From Polaromonas sp. C04 (GTDB lineage Bacteria; Pseudomonadota; Gammaproteobacteria; Burkholderiales; Burkholderiaceae_C), in contig NZ_MUNS01000029.1 of NCBI RefSeq assembly GCF_002002705.1, positions 1-64,000 of the forward strand: a DNA stretch of 64,000 bases, given 5' to 3'. The position numbers were made by a program, and so were the translations under genes. Of the stretch, positions 45,147-53,444 are shown in pieces (the stretch's first letter is position 1; each line of letters begins with the position of its first letter). The notes below the pieces were generated by a model. The model saw only the letters and a list, made by a program, of their open reading frames with translations, had not been told where the DNA came from and did no database searches.

Positions 45147-46510
45147 GCGCCGCAGCAGCAAACCCGGCGACGCGCCCGCGGCTGTGGAAGGCGTTCCTGG
45201 CCTTTCTCGGGCCGATGATGCTGGCCAATATCCTGCAGGCCCTGTCCGGCACCATCAACAACGTCTACCTCGGCCAGATGCTGGGCGTCGGGGCGATGGC
45301 GTCGGTGTCTGCATTTTTTCCGATTCTGTTTTTCTTCATCTCGTTCATGATCGGCCTGGGCGCCGGTGCCTCGGTGCTGATCGGTCAGGCCTGGGGCGCC
45401 CGGGAAGTCGAACGGGTCAAGGCGATTGCGGGCACCACGCTCAGCGTCGGCATCGGTGCGGGGCTGCTGGTGGCCGTGTTCGGTGGCGCTTTCACGGGCC
45501 CGATGCTGACCCTGCTGGGCACGCCGGCCGATATCCTGCCCGGGGCCACGAGCTACGCGCGCATCATGCTGATTGCCGCACCGGGCATCTTCGTGTTTCT
45601 GCTCGCGACCTCGATGATGCGCGGCGTCAGCGACACCGTGACGCCGCTGCTCACCCTGCTGATCTCGACCGCCATCGGACTGGTGCTGACGCCGGCACTG
45701 ATTCGTGGCTGGGGCGGCTTGCCGATGATGGGGGTCGCCAGCGGCGCCTGGGCCAGCGTGGCCTCGTATTCGGTGGCGCTGCTCTGGCTCGGCTGGTACA
45801 TGCTCAAACGCCAGCACCCCCTGGCCCCGGATGCGGTTTTTTTGCACCACATGAAGATCGATAGCGCCATCCTGGCGCGGGTGCTGCGCATCGGCCTGCC
45901 GACGGCAGTACAGATGATCACCATCTCGCTGGCCGAGGTGGCCGTGCTGTTCCTGGTCAACCGGTTCGGCTCGGACGCCACGGCGGCCTATGGCGCGGTG
46001 AATCAGGTCGTTGCTTACGTTCAGTTTCCGGCGATCTCCATCGCCATCACGGCGTCCATTCTGGGCGCCCAGGCGATTGGCGCGGGGCGCACAAGTTCGC
46101 TGGGCAAGATCGCCCGCACCGGCATCCTGATGAACCTCGCCATCACGGGCTCCCTGGTGGTGCTGGCGTATCTGTTCTCGCGCACCATCGTCGGCTTTTT
46201 CATCACCAGCGCGCCGGTGGTGGAGGTCGCGCAAACCCTGCTGCACATCATGCTGTGGAGCTCCATCGTCTTCGGCATGTCTGCCGTGCTGTCGGGCCTG
46301 ATGCGTGCCAGCGGCAGCGTGCTGGTCCCGACCGCCATCTCGATGTTCGCCATCCTGGCGGTCGAGGTGCCCGTTGCCTGGGTCCTGAGCCATCGCATCG
46401 GATTGAATGGCATCTGGATGGCCTATCCTGTGGCCTTTCTGGCGATGCTCGCAATGCAGACCAGCTATTACCGGCTGGTCTGGCGCAAACGGCCCATTCG
46501 CAGGCTGTGA
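45143..46510 (+). CDS. MATE family efflux transporter
   Basis: This 455-residue membrane protein has twelve predicted segments and the MATE signatures LAFLGPMMLANILQALSGTINN in the first helix and the internal repeat around VLRIGLPTAVQMITISLAE. MATE proteins exchange drugs or metabolites for Na+ or H+. Substrate is not evident. It is co-translated with the DUF2239 gene and ends 60 bases before cytX. Confidence 0.9.
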   Translation: MSAAAANPATRPRLWKAFLAFLGPMMLANILQALSGTINNVYLGQMLGVGAMASVSAFFPILFFFISFMIGLGAGASVLIGQAWGAREVERVKAIAGTTLSVGIGAGLLVAVFGGAFTGPMLTLLGTPADILPGATSYARIMLIAAPGIFVFLLATSMMRGVSDTVTPLLTLLISTAIGLVLTPALIRGWGGLPMMGVASGAWASVASYSVALLWLGWYMLKRQHPLAPDAVFLHHMKIDSAILARVLRIGLPTAVQMITISLAEVAVLFLVNRFGSDATAAYGAVNQVVAYVQFPAISIAITASILGAQAIGAGRTSSLGKIARTGILMNLAITGSLVVLAYLFSRTIVGFFITSAPVVEVAQTLLHIMLWSSIVFGMSAVLSGLMRASGSVLVPTAISMFAILAVEVPVAWVLSHRIGLNGIWMAYPVAFLAMLAMQTSYYRLVWRKRPIRRL

Positions 46511-46570
46511 GCGCAGCCCTCGTACAAAAGCCAAGCCCACTCGCCTTTCACCCTGCACAGAACCGAACAC

Positions 46571-47860
46571 ATGACCGATACCACATCGCTTCCCGCCCCC
46601 GGCAACCTGGCTTTGACGCCAGTCCCGGCCGCAGACCGGGTTTTTCACTGGCCGGAGCATGCCTCGCTCTGGTTCAGCCTGGGCGTTGGCCTGCTCGTCA
46701 TCCAGGTCGGCGCCTACCTGGTGCCTGCCGTGGGCACGCGCGACGCCATGCTGGCCGTCGTGCTCGGGTCGCTGGTGGGCGCGGGCCTGCTGGCCTGGAC
46801 CGCCAAGATCGGCTGCGATAGCGGCCTGTCCAGTGCCGGGTTGATGCATGCCACCTACGGCAGTTTTTTCGCCCGGCTGCCGGTGCTGCTCAATATCGTG
46901 CAACTGATTGGCTGGACCACGTTCGAGCTCGTGATCATGCGCGACGGCACGGCCGCCATCGGCAAACAGACCCTGGGTTTCGCCCTCGACGGACCGGCCG
47001 GTGTACTGGGCACCACGCTGCTCTGGGGCGCCGTGCTGACGGCCCTGATGGCCGGCTCCATGATCCGGCTGGTACGCCGGTTTGTGGCGCGTTTCGGGCT
47101 GCCGCTGGTGATTGCCTCGCTGTTGTGGCTGACGTGGCAGTTTGCCGGGCAGTTGCAGAGCCGGGGTTTTGCAGCCATCTGGGCCCGGCCCGGCGATGGC
47201 AGCATGGGCATGCTGTCGGCACTCGATCTGGTGATTGCAATGCCGGTGTCGTGGCTGCCTCTGGTGGCGGACTATGCACGCCACGGCCGCAGCGGCAGGA
47301 GCGCGCTGGGGGGCACCTGGCTGGGTTACGCCGTTGCCAATATCTGGTGCTATGCGCTGGGCGTGCTGGTGGCCAGCGTGGCGCAGCCGGGGGACAACCT
47401 GGTGGGCGCGCTGCTGCTCGCACAGGGTGGCCTGATTGCGCTGAGCCTGATCCTGATCGATGAAATCGACAATGCCTATGGCGATGTCTACTCGGGCTCG
47501 GTGTCGGCGCACAGCCTCAAGCCGTCGTGGAGCATCCGCCGCTGGGGCCTGTTGCTTGCGCTCCTGTGCACCGCCCTGGCGCTGGTGCTGCCAATGCACA
47601 GCCTGGAGCCATTTCTGCTGACTTTGAGCTCGGTGTTTGTGCCGCTGTATGGCGTGATCCTGGGCCGGCTGGGCCTCAGGAAGCGGCCCGAACTCGCACC
47701 CTCGCCTCGCAAGATTGACGTCACTGCCGCCGTGCTGTGGCTGGCTGGTATTGCCATCTATCACGCGACCGCAGCCTGGGCGCCGCAATGGGGCTCCGCA
47801 CTGCCGACCCTCGCGCTCACCTTTGCGCTGGCCTGGCTGACGCGTCCGAAACAGGTCTGA
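46571..47860 (+). CDS. cytX: Putative hydroxymethylpyrimidine transporter CytX
   Basis: This 429-residue NCS1-family permease has about twelve hydrophobic segments, with WFSLGVGLLVIQVGAYLVPA in the first and IGWTTFELVIMRDG in the third. CytX proteins are the NCS1 branch associated with thiamine genes and are thought to import hydroxymethylpyrimidine, which ThiD next door phosphorylates. It is convergent with thiD (8-base gap). No riboswitch was seen before it; it may be co-transcribed with the MATE gene. Confidence 0.85.
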   Translation: MTDTTSLPAPGNLALTPVPAADRVFHWPEHASLWFSLGVGLLVIQVGAYLVPAVGTRDAMLAVVLGSLVGAGLLAWTAKIGCDSGLSSAGLMHATYGSFFARLPVLLNIVQLIGWTTFELVIMRDGTAAIGKQTLGFALDGPAGVLGTTLLWGAVLTALMAGSMIRLVRRFVARFGLPLVIASLLWLTWQFAGQLQSRGFAAIWARPGDGSMGMLSALDLVIAMPVSWLPLVADYARHGRSGRSALGGTWLGYAVANIWCYALGVLVASVAQPGDNLVGALLLAQGGLIALSLILIDEIDNAYGDVYSGSVSAHSLKPSWSIRRWGLLLALLCTALALVLPMHSLEPFLLTLSSVFVPLYGVILGRLGLRKRPELAPSPRKIDVTAAVLWLAGIAIYHATAAWAPQWGSALPTLALTFALAWLTRPKQV

Positions 47861-47868
47861 ATAGCTCG

Positions 47869-48720
47869 CTACAGCGCTGGCAGTATGCGCAGCGGCACGG
47901 GCGCGTGGCCGTGGTTCAAGGGGCCATGCCCGTGTCCCGTATGCACGCCGGCCCCCGCGGCGATCGCCGCCAGAATATAGGCGCGTGCCTGCTCGACCGC
48001 TTGCGGCAAGGGCAGCCCCAGCGCCAGATACGCTGCAATGGCCGAGGACAGGGTGCAGCCCGTGCCATGCACGTTGCGGCTGGCAATGCGCGCCGATTGC
48101 AAACGCTGGCGCGCGCCAGCGGACTGCGCCAGCACGTCCACCACCTGATCTCCTGGCAGATGGCCACCCTTCAGCAGCACCGCCCGCGCGCCCAGCGCCA
48201 GCAGGTCGCTGGCGGCCTGGTCGAGCGCTTCGACGCCACGGATGTCGCGCGCCAGCAGCAAGGCCGCTTCGTCCAGATTGGGTGTGACCACCGTCGCACG
48301 CGGAAACAGTTCCTGCACCAGAACCTGTACGGTCTCCTGGGCGATCAAACGGTCGCCACTGGTAGCGACCATCACCGGGTCCAGCACCACCTGCGTGAGC
48401 TGGTAGTGGTCAATCGCCCACGCAACCACCTTCACGATCTCGGGCGAGTGCAGCATGCCGATCTTCACGGCATCCGCGCCGATGTCTTCCACCACCGCTT
48501 GAATCTGGGCCTTCACCATGTCCGACGGAACCCCATGGATGGCGCGCACGCCCACCGTGTTTTGTGCCGTGATGGCCGTGATGGCGGTCATGCCGTAGCA
48601 GCCCAGCGCGCTAAGGGTCTTGAGGTCGGCCTGGATACCGGCGCCGCCGCCGCTGTCCGAGCCCGCAATCGACAAAACCCGCGGATAGCGGCCGCCCGGC
48701 GGCCGAAAAGAATCATTCAT
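47869..48720 (-). CDS. thiD: Hydroxymethylpyrimidine/phosphomethylpyrimidine kinase
   Basis: This 283-residue kinase makes HMP-PP in two steps. It shows LSIAGSDSGGGAGIQADLKT at the start, LDPVMVATSGD, and the catalytic anion-hole HGTGCTLSSAIAAYLA. The ATG at 48720 is used, but another ATG six bases upstream is equally possible; neither has a clear ribosome site. It is divergent from the riboswitch-led thiO operon, and no riboswitch was found on its own strand. Confidence 0.94.
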   Translation of the reverse strand: MNDSFRPPGGRYPRVLSIAGSDSGGGAGIQADLKTLSALGCYGMTAITAITAQNTVGVRAIHGVPSDMVKAQIQAVVEDIGADAVKIGMLHSPEIVKVVAWAIDHYQLTQVVLDPVMVATSGDRLIAQETVQVLVQELFPRATVVTPNLDEAALLLARDIRGVEALDQAASDLLALGARAVLLKGGHLPGDQVVDVLAQSAGARQRLQSARIASRNVHGTGCTLSSAIAAYLALGLPLPQAVEQARAYILAAIAAGAGVHTGHGHGPLNHGHAPVPLRILPAL

Positions 48721-48802
48721 GGTCATTGCGAAAATTATGCGGCAAGTTGCAATGCGACCAATGCCTGCGGGGTGTGATGTAATCTGGGGTACGGATGAAA
48801 CA

Positions 48803-48875
48803 GGGGTGTCTGGCCAGTTTGGCTTGACTGAGATAAACCCTAAGACCCGATCCAGATCATGCTGGCGTGGGAAGT
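48803..48875 (+). promoter_or_regulatory. TPP riboswitch (THI element)
   Basis: GGGGTGTCTGGCC opens the element, CTGAGATAAACCC forms the pyrimidine-sensing core, and ACCCGATCCAGATCATG with CTGGCGTGGGAAG makes the pyrophosphate arm and the closing P1 strand. These are the conserved THI-box parts in order. It sits 53 bases before thiO, so thiamine pyrophosphate should switch the operon off, probably by blocking translation, because no T-run hairpin follows. Confidence 0.93.
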
Positions 48876-48928
48876 TTCCACCAATGAGGCCACCTCGTTT
48901 TGTCCAGCTGTTTTCTGCAGATGGACCC

Positions 48929-50044
48929 ATGAATTTCCACTCCTCGTCAAAGTTGTCCACCTCGGTGGTATTGGGCGCCGGCCTGATGGGCCGGCTGCTG
49001 GCCGTGCAGCTCGCGCGCGCGGGCCATGCGGTCGAGCTGTATGACGCCGGCGGCCCGCAGGCTGAAGGTGCGGCTGCCCATGTTGCGGCAGCCATGCTGG
49101 CACCGCTGGCCGAATCCGCCGTAACCGAAGCCGGCGTGGTGCAAATGGGGCTGCACGCGCTGGGGCGCTGGCCTGCGCTGATCGCGCAGCTCGATCAGCC
49201 GGTGTTTTTCCAGCAGCAGGGTTCGTTGATCCTGTGGCACCGACAAGATGCCGCGGAGGCCGCACGTTTCGCCGGCCAGATGAAAGCCATCCAACAGCGC
49301 ATCACGGCGCTGCCGGCCGTGCAGCCGCTGGACGCTGCCGGCGTGGCCCGGCTGGAGCCCGCACTGGGCGCGCGTTTTACGCAGGGGCTTTATCTGCCCG
49401 GTGAAGGCCAGCTCGACAACCGCCAGTTGCTGGCGGCGCTGCTGCATCGACTGCAAACGCTGCAGGTCGAACTGCATTGGCACAGCCCGCGCGACCCAGG
49501 CGACTTCCACCCCGGCCAGCGCGGCCAGCCCGACTGGGTGTTCGACTGCCGCGGCCTGGGCGCGCGCGGCCAGTGGCCGGCCTTGCGCGGCGTGCGCGGC
49601 GAAATCATCCGGGTCCATGCGCCCGAAGTGACGCTGATCCGCCCGACCCGCCTGATTCATCCGCGCTACCCGCTCTACATCGTCCCCAAGCAGGAGCATC
49701 TGTTTGTGATCGGAGCGACCGAGATCGAGTCGGACGATCTCTCTCCCGCCAGTGTGCGCTCCACCCTCGAGCTGTTGAGCGCGGCGTATTCAGTGCACAC
49801 CGGTTTTGCCGAGGCGCGCATCGTCGAGATCGCCACGCAGTGCCGCCCCGCCCTGCCCCACAACCTGCCGGCCATTCGCGCGCTGGGCCCGCGCGTGCTG
49901 CAAATCAACGGCCTGTTCCGCCACGGCTTCATGATTGCACCGGCGCTGCTCGATGTGGTGATGGAACTGGTTGCCACCGGCGAGTCCGCGTTGGCCAATA
50001 CCTTTGCACTGGACCTTGAACAGGCCGAGGGGGTGGCCTCATGA
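48929..50044 (+). CDS. thiO: FAD-dependent glycine oxidase ThiO
   Basis: This 371-residue flavoenzyme supplies dehydroglycine for the thiazole part of thiamine. The FAD motif VVLGAGLMGRLLAVQLARAGHAVELYDAGG starts near residue 13 and INGLFRHGFMIAPALLD ends the protein. It replaces the ThiH radical enzyme of other bacteria, fitting an aerobic lifestyle. The ATG at 48929 follows the riboswitch; in-frame codons further upstream are inside it. The stop overlaps thiS. Confidence 0.92.
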   Translation: MNFHSSSKLSTSVVLGAGLMGRLLAVQLARAGHAVELYDAGGPQAEGAAAHVAAAMLAPLAESAVTEAGVVQMGLHALGRWPALIAQLDQPVFFQQQGSLILWHRQDAAEAARFAGQMKAIQQRITALPAVQPLDAAGVARLEPALGARFTQGLYLPGEGQLDNRQLLAALLHRLQTLQVELHWHSPRDPGDFHPGQRGQPDWVFDCRGLGARGQWPALRGVRGEIIRVHAPEVTLIRPTRLIHPRYPLYIVPKQEHLFVIGATEIESDDLSPASVRSTLELLSAAYSVHTGFAEARIVEIATQCRPALPHNLPAIRALGPRVLQINGLFRHGFMIAPALLDVVMELVATGESALANTFALDLEQAEGVAS

Positions 50045-50238
50045 ACATCACTCTCAACAAAACGGCACACGAAATCCACAGTGGCGCGACGCTGGCCGAC
50101 GCACTCGCCCTGTTGCAACCCCGGCCGCCGTTCGCCGTGGCCGTCAACATGCAGTTCGTCGCCAACACGCATTACACGCAGACCTTGTTGCAGCCCGGCG
50201 ACGACATCGAGGTCATTTTCCCGGTCACCGGCGGCTGA
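50041..50238 (+). CDS. thiS: Thiamine sulfur-carrier protein ThiS
   Basis: This 65-residue ubiquitin-like protein ends in the required Gly-Gly (EVIFPVTGG) for thiocarboxylate formation. It carries sulfur to ThiG. The ATG overlaps the thiO stop. Its activating enzyme ThiF is not in the window. Confidence 0.93.
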   Translation: MNITLNKTAHEIHSGATLADALALLQPRPPFAVAVNMQFVANTHYTQTLLQPGDDIEVIFPVTGG

Positions 50239-50250
50239 AAGGATCCATCC

Positions 50251-51057
50251 ATGAACAACGCCTCCACGCCTTCCGATCCCCTGGTCCTGTACGGCCAGAC
50301 ATTCCAGAGCCGCCTGCTGCTGGGCACGGCCCGTTACCCCTCGCCCGCCACCATGGAAGCGGCCGTGCGCCGCGCACGCCCTGCGATGGTGACCGCCTCT
50401 TTGCGGCGCCAGCAGGTGGCGGACAGCAACGCCGGCAACAGCTTCTGGGAGTTGCTGCGCCAGTTCGATGTGCCGGTGCTGCCCAATACCGCCGGCTGCC
50501 ACAGCGTGCAGGAGGCCATCACCACGGCGCACATGGCCCGCGAGGTGTTTGCCACGCCGTGGATCAAGCTCGAACTGATCGGTGACGACTACACACTGCA
50601 GCCCGACACCCTCAATCTGGTCGACGTGGCCGGCCGGCTGATCAAGGACGGTTTCAAGGTGCTGCCCTATTGCACCGAGGATCTGGTGCTGTGCCAGCGT
50701 CTGGTGGACGTGGGTTGCCAGGCCGTGATGCCGTGGGCGGCGCCCATCGGCACCGGCAAGGGCCCCGTCAATCCCTATGCCCTGCGCATGCTGCGCGAGC
50801 GCCTGGCCGTGCCCATGATCGTCGACGCCGGGCTGGGCTTGCCCTCGCACGCCTGCCAGGTAATGGAATGGGGTTATGACGGCGTGCTGCTGAACACGGC
50901 CGTGGCGCTGGCGCAGGACCCCGTGGTCATGGCGGGCGCATTCGCCGGCGCGGTGCAGGCGGGGCGCGACGCGCACCTTGCCGGCGCCATGCTGGAGCAC
51001 GATGCCGCCCAGCCCAGCACCCCCGTACTGGGCACCCCTTTCTGGCATGAGGCTTGA
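50251..51057 (+). CDS. thiG: Thiazole synthase ThiG
   Basis: This 268-residue TIM-barrel enzyme condenses deoxyxylulose phosphate, ThiS thiocarboxylate and dehydroglycine. The Schiff-base lysine is Lys106 in WIKLELIGDD, and GYDGVLLNTAVALAQDP is the phosphate-binding end. AAAGGATCC precedes the ATG by a few bases. Length and order are normal. Confidence 0.95.
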   Translation: MNNASTPSDPLVLYGQTFQSRLLLGTARYPSPATMEAAVRRARPAMVTASLRRQQVADSNAGNSFWELLRQFDVPVLPNTAGCHSVQEAITTAHMAREVFATPWIKLELIGDDYTLQPDTLNLVDVAGRLIKDGFKVLPYCTEDLVLCQRLVDVGCQAVMPWAAPIGTGKGPVNPYALRMLRERLAVPMIVDAGLGLPSHACQVMEWGYDGVLLNTAVALAQDPVVMAGAFAGAVQAGRDAHLAGAMLEHDAAQPSTPVLGTPFWHEA

Positions 51058-51059
51058 CC

Positions 51060-51986
51060 ATGACTTCCCACCACGACATGGCGCAGGCCATTGTGTCGGC
51101 GCATCAGGCCACGCTCGGGCTGACGCCGCAGGTTCGCACCGCGCCGGCATTCAGCAGCGAGGCGCCGGTCTACCGCGCCGCCAAACAAGCCTGCCTGGAT
51201 CTGGGATTCATCGAAATCGACGCCGAGTGCCTGGCCCACGCCTGGCAGGCGATGACGCTGCGCACAGGCCATTTCGGTCCCGCCGACTGGCCCGCCGATC
51301 CCCAGGACTTCGGCATGCGGGCCTGGCCGCGGCCGGACGCTTTCGCCAGTTGCCCCAAGCAGCTCGGGTTGTACGCCGTGCTGCCCGATGCAGCCTGGGT
51401 CGCGCGCATGGCGCGGGCCGGCGTGCCCACGGTTCAACTGCGCTTCAAATCCGGCGATGCCCAGGCCGTGGAGCGTGAAGTGCGCGCGGCGGTCGAGGCT
51501 GTCAAGGGCACGGACGCGCTGCTGTTCATCAACGACCATTGGCAAGCCGCCATCGCCGCAGGCGCGTACGGCGTGCATCTGGGACAGGAAGACCTAGCCA
51601 CGGCGGACCTTCCCGCCATCCGCGCCGCCGGTTTGCGGCTCGGCCTGAGCAGCCACGGCTATGCCGAAATGCTGCGTGCCGACCGCCTCAGCCCCAGCTA
51701 CATCGCCATGGGCGCGGTGTTCCCCACCACCCTCAAGCAGATGGCCACCGCGCCGCAAGGCACCGGCCGCCTGGCCGCCTATGCCCGGCTGATGCGCGAC
51801 TATCCGCTGGTGGCGATCGGCGGCATCGACGGCAGCAAACTGCCCGAGGTGCTCGCCAGCGGCGTGGGTTCGGTGGCGGTCGTGCGCGCACTGGTCGCTG
51901 CGGCGCAACCGGAGGCGGCGGTAGCAAAGTTGAAAGCAGAGATGCAGGCCTGGATGACGAGGCAGGGGACGATTCAAATGCCGTGA
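51060..51986 (+). CDS. thiE: Thiamine phosphate synthase with N-terminal extension
   Basis: This 308-residue protein joins HMP-PP and thiazole phosphate. The ThiE barrel occupies about residues 100-300, with VPTVQLRFKSGDAQ, FINDHWQAAIAAGAYGVHLGQEDL and AIGGIDGSKLPEVLASGVGSVAVVRAL. Ordinary ThiE is about 210 residues. The first 100 residues form an unfamiliar domain (ATLGLTPQVRTAPAFSSEAP and FIEIDAECLAHAWQAMTL). The ATG at 51060 follows thiG by two bases; an in-frame TTG six bases earlier is less likely. Confidence 0.9.
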   Translation: MTSHHDMAQAIVSAHQATLGLTPQVRTAPAFSSEAPVYRAAKQACLDLGFIEIDAECLAHAWQAMTLRTGHFGPADWPADPQDFGMRAWPRPDAFASCPKQLGLYAVLPDAAWVARMARAGVPTVQLRFKSGDAQAVEREVRAAVEAVKGTDALLFINDHWQAAIAAGAYGVHLGQEDLATADLPAIRAAGLRLGLSSHGYAEMLRADRLSPSYIAMGAVFPTTLKQMATAPQGTGRLAAYARLMRDYPLVAIGGIDGSKLPEVLASGVGSVAVVRALVAAAQPEAAVAKLKAEMQAWMTRQGTIQMP

Positions 51987-52026
51987 CAGGGAGTCACCAG
52001 TCACGGCAAAATTTAAAAGAAATACA

Positions 52027-52076
52027 CCCGTAGCCCCTGCGAAGTCTTGACATATTGCTTCTATTTTTATAGCAAT
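52027..52076. repeat. Dispersed short repeat, copy after thiE
   Basis: CCCGTAGCCCCTGCG leads to TTGCTTCTATTTTTATAGCAA, whose last part is a near-perfect hairpin with an A/T loop. It aligns in order with the copy at 33802-33850. It may end the thi transcript. The remaining 180 bases up to the tRNA promoter hold no gene. Confidence 0.65.
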
Positions 52077-52239
52077 CCATGCTTTTGAATGACCACACGT
52101 TACCGCCGCTGGCGATGCCCCATCCATGGACGGCCGGCTCAGGGCCAGCTGAACCCGCGAGGCATGGATCGCCTCAGGCGTCCCCCGTAGCGCACCGCAT
52201 CTCAGTTCGAAGCACGCCAGGATCGCCCAAAAACATTGC

Positions 52240-52245
52240 TATAAT
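52240..52245 (+). promoter_or_regulatory. -10 box of tRNA-Asn
   Basis: A consensus TATAAT lies 11 bases before the tRNA. No clear -35 was seen, which is common for tRNA genes. Confidence 0.6.
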
Positions 52246-52256
52246 TTAAGGCTTGT

Positions 52257-52332
52257 TCCTCGATAGCTCAGTTGGTAGAGCGCCGGACTGTTAATCCGTA
52301 GGTCCCTGGTTCGAGCCCAGGTCGAGGAGCCA
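52257..52332 (+). tRNA. tRNA-Asn (GUU)
   Basis: A 76-base gene with encoded CCA. Acceptor arms TCCTCGA and TCGAGGA pair fully, the D-loop holds AGCTCAGTTGGTAGAGC, the anticodon is GTT at 52290-52292, and the T-arm reads GGTTCGAGCC. It is a classic cloverleaf and marks the boundary to the polysaccharide cluster. Confidence 0.97.
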
Positions 52333-52353
52333 CTACAAGCCGCACAGGCACTT

Positions 52354-52390
52354 GAAAGCCCGCTATTTTTTGAATAGCGGGCTTTCTTCT
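52354..52390 (+). terminator. Terminator after tRNA-Asn
   Basis: GAAAGCCCGCTAT pairs with ATAGCGGGCTTTC around a T-rich loop and is followed by TTCTTG. It should separate the tRNA from the polysaccharide genes. Confidence 0.88.
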
Positions 52391-52730
52391 TGTTAGACGC
52401 GCTCTAATACCCAGTGGTATCCAGCGGTTTTCGGCACCCGATCAAGGAGCCGCAGCCACAAGCTCCTGCGCCGGATACTGCCGCATGCACTCCATCGCGC
52501 GCGCCGCCGGGGTCGCCAGCCACGCGCCGCAAGCATGAACTACGCGCATGGTCAACAGGCGTCGTCATCGAATCCAAACCCAAGATAGATACACTAAAAG
52601 TGTGAAATAGTGACGCATTTTTCACCTCTGATCGAGCGAAGCACCGTTTTGCGCTGACAGCGCTGGCAACTGTTATATAGTCGCAACTCGTATTGCACGT
52701 CTGGTTGCATCTTTTATTGGGGGATACGCT
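52391..52730. other. Gene-free region before the polysaccharide cluster
   Basis: About 340 bases with no supported gene. It should hold the promoter of the cluster. GTGAAA and TTTCAC form an inverted pair (52602-52625) around 12 bases, and GGGGG ahead of the GTG at 52731 is the ribosome site. Base composition becomes less GC-rich here than in the flanking left side. Confidence 0.5.
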
Positions 52731-53366
52731 GTGAAAAGCTTTTCGATCGCTACCACGACTGTGTTTCGTTGGGCGTTGCTAGGCGCGCTTGCCAGCGTGC
52801 TGTCTGCGTGTGCTGGTTTTTCAACCGCTTTTCCGCCCGCGCCGATCGATGCGGCCACCCCGGATTACAACTATGTTGTGGGGCCTGGCGACGTGCTCAA
52901 TATTATTGTCTGGCGCAATCCCGAGCTTTCCCTCTCGGTTCCGGTCCGCCCGGATGGAAAAATCTCGACCCCATTGGTCGATGAGCTTGTTGCACAAGGC
53001 AAAACTTCCCAGGAAATTGCCCGGGACATCGAGAAGGCGCTGGGAAAAGTCGTACGTGACCCCGTCGTTACCGTCATTGTTACCAGTTTTGTGGGCCCGT
53101 ACAGCCAGCAAATACGGGTAATTGGCGAGGCGGCAAAACCCCAGACCCTGCCTTACAAGCAACACATGACCGTGCTGGACGTCATGATCGCGGTGGGTGG
53201 CCTGACCGACTTCGCTGCCGGCAATAGTGCTTCCATCACACGTGCGTCCGAGAACAACAAGCGATATTCAGTACGGCTCAAAGATCTCATCAAGCGCGGC
53301 GACATATCTGCCAATGTTGAAATGAAGCCAGGCGACATCCTGATCATTCCGCAAGGGTGGTTTTAA
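52731..53366 (+). CDS. Polysaccharide export lipoprotein (Wza/EpsE-like, XrtA cluster)
   Basis: This 211-residue lipoprotein has a signal peptide and lipobox LSAC (Cys27), then the Poly_export domain (YVVGPGDVLNIIVWRNPELS) and a SLBB segment (IRVIGEAAKPQTLPYKQHMTVLDVMIAVGGLTDFA). It forms the outer-membrane pore for the exported polymer. It matches the small exporter typical of exosortase A clusters. The start is GTG at 52731 with GGGGG seven bases upstream. Confidence 0.9.
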   Translation: MKSFSIATTTVFRWALLGALASVLSACAGFSTAFPPAPIDAATPDYNYVVGPGDVLNIIVWRNPELSLSVPVRPDGKISTPLVDELVAQGKTSQEIARDIEKALGKVVRDPVVTVIVTSFVGPYSQQIRVIGEAAKPQTLPYKQHMTVLDVMIAVGGLTDFAAGNSASITRASENNKRYSVRLKDLIKRGDISANVEMKPGDILIIPQGWF

Positions 53367-53444
53367 GGTTGGCATCCTTCTGTTTGCTGCTTCGCTTGAC
53401 GAAGGTATTGCAGCGCCGCACCCTGACTGCAAGGACCTGATCCG

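Noticed and set aside
45116-47788. 890-codon open frame opposite MATE and cytX
   Set aside because: Gln/His/Arg-rich shadow with no domain; both plus-strand membrane proteins are convincing.
52404-52625. Possible 73-residue gene on the minus strand after tRNA-Asn
   Set aside because: No ribosome site, no recognisable family, and it lies in the presumed promoter region of the polysaccharide cluster.
52660-52700. Sigma-54 promoter before the polysaccharide cluster
   Set aside because: CTGGCAACTGTTATATAG has the GG part but no GC at the proper spacing, so it does not meet the -24/-12 consensus.
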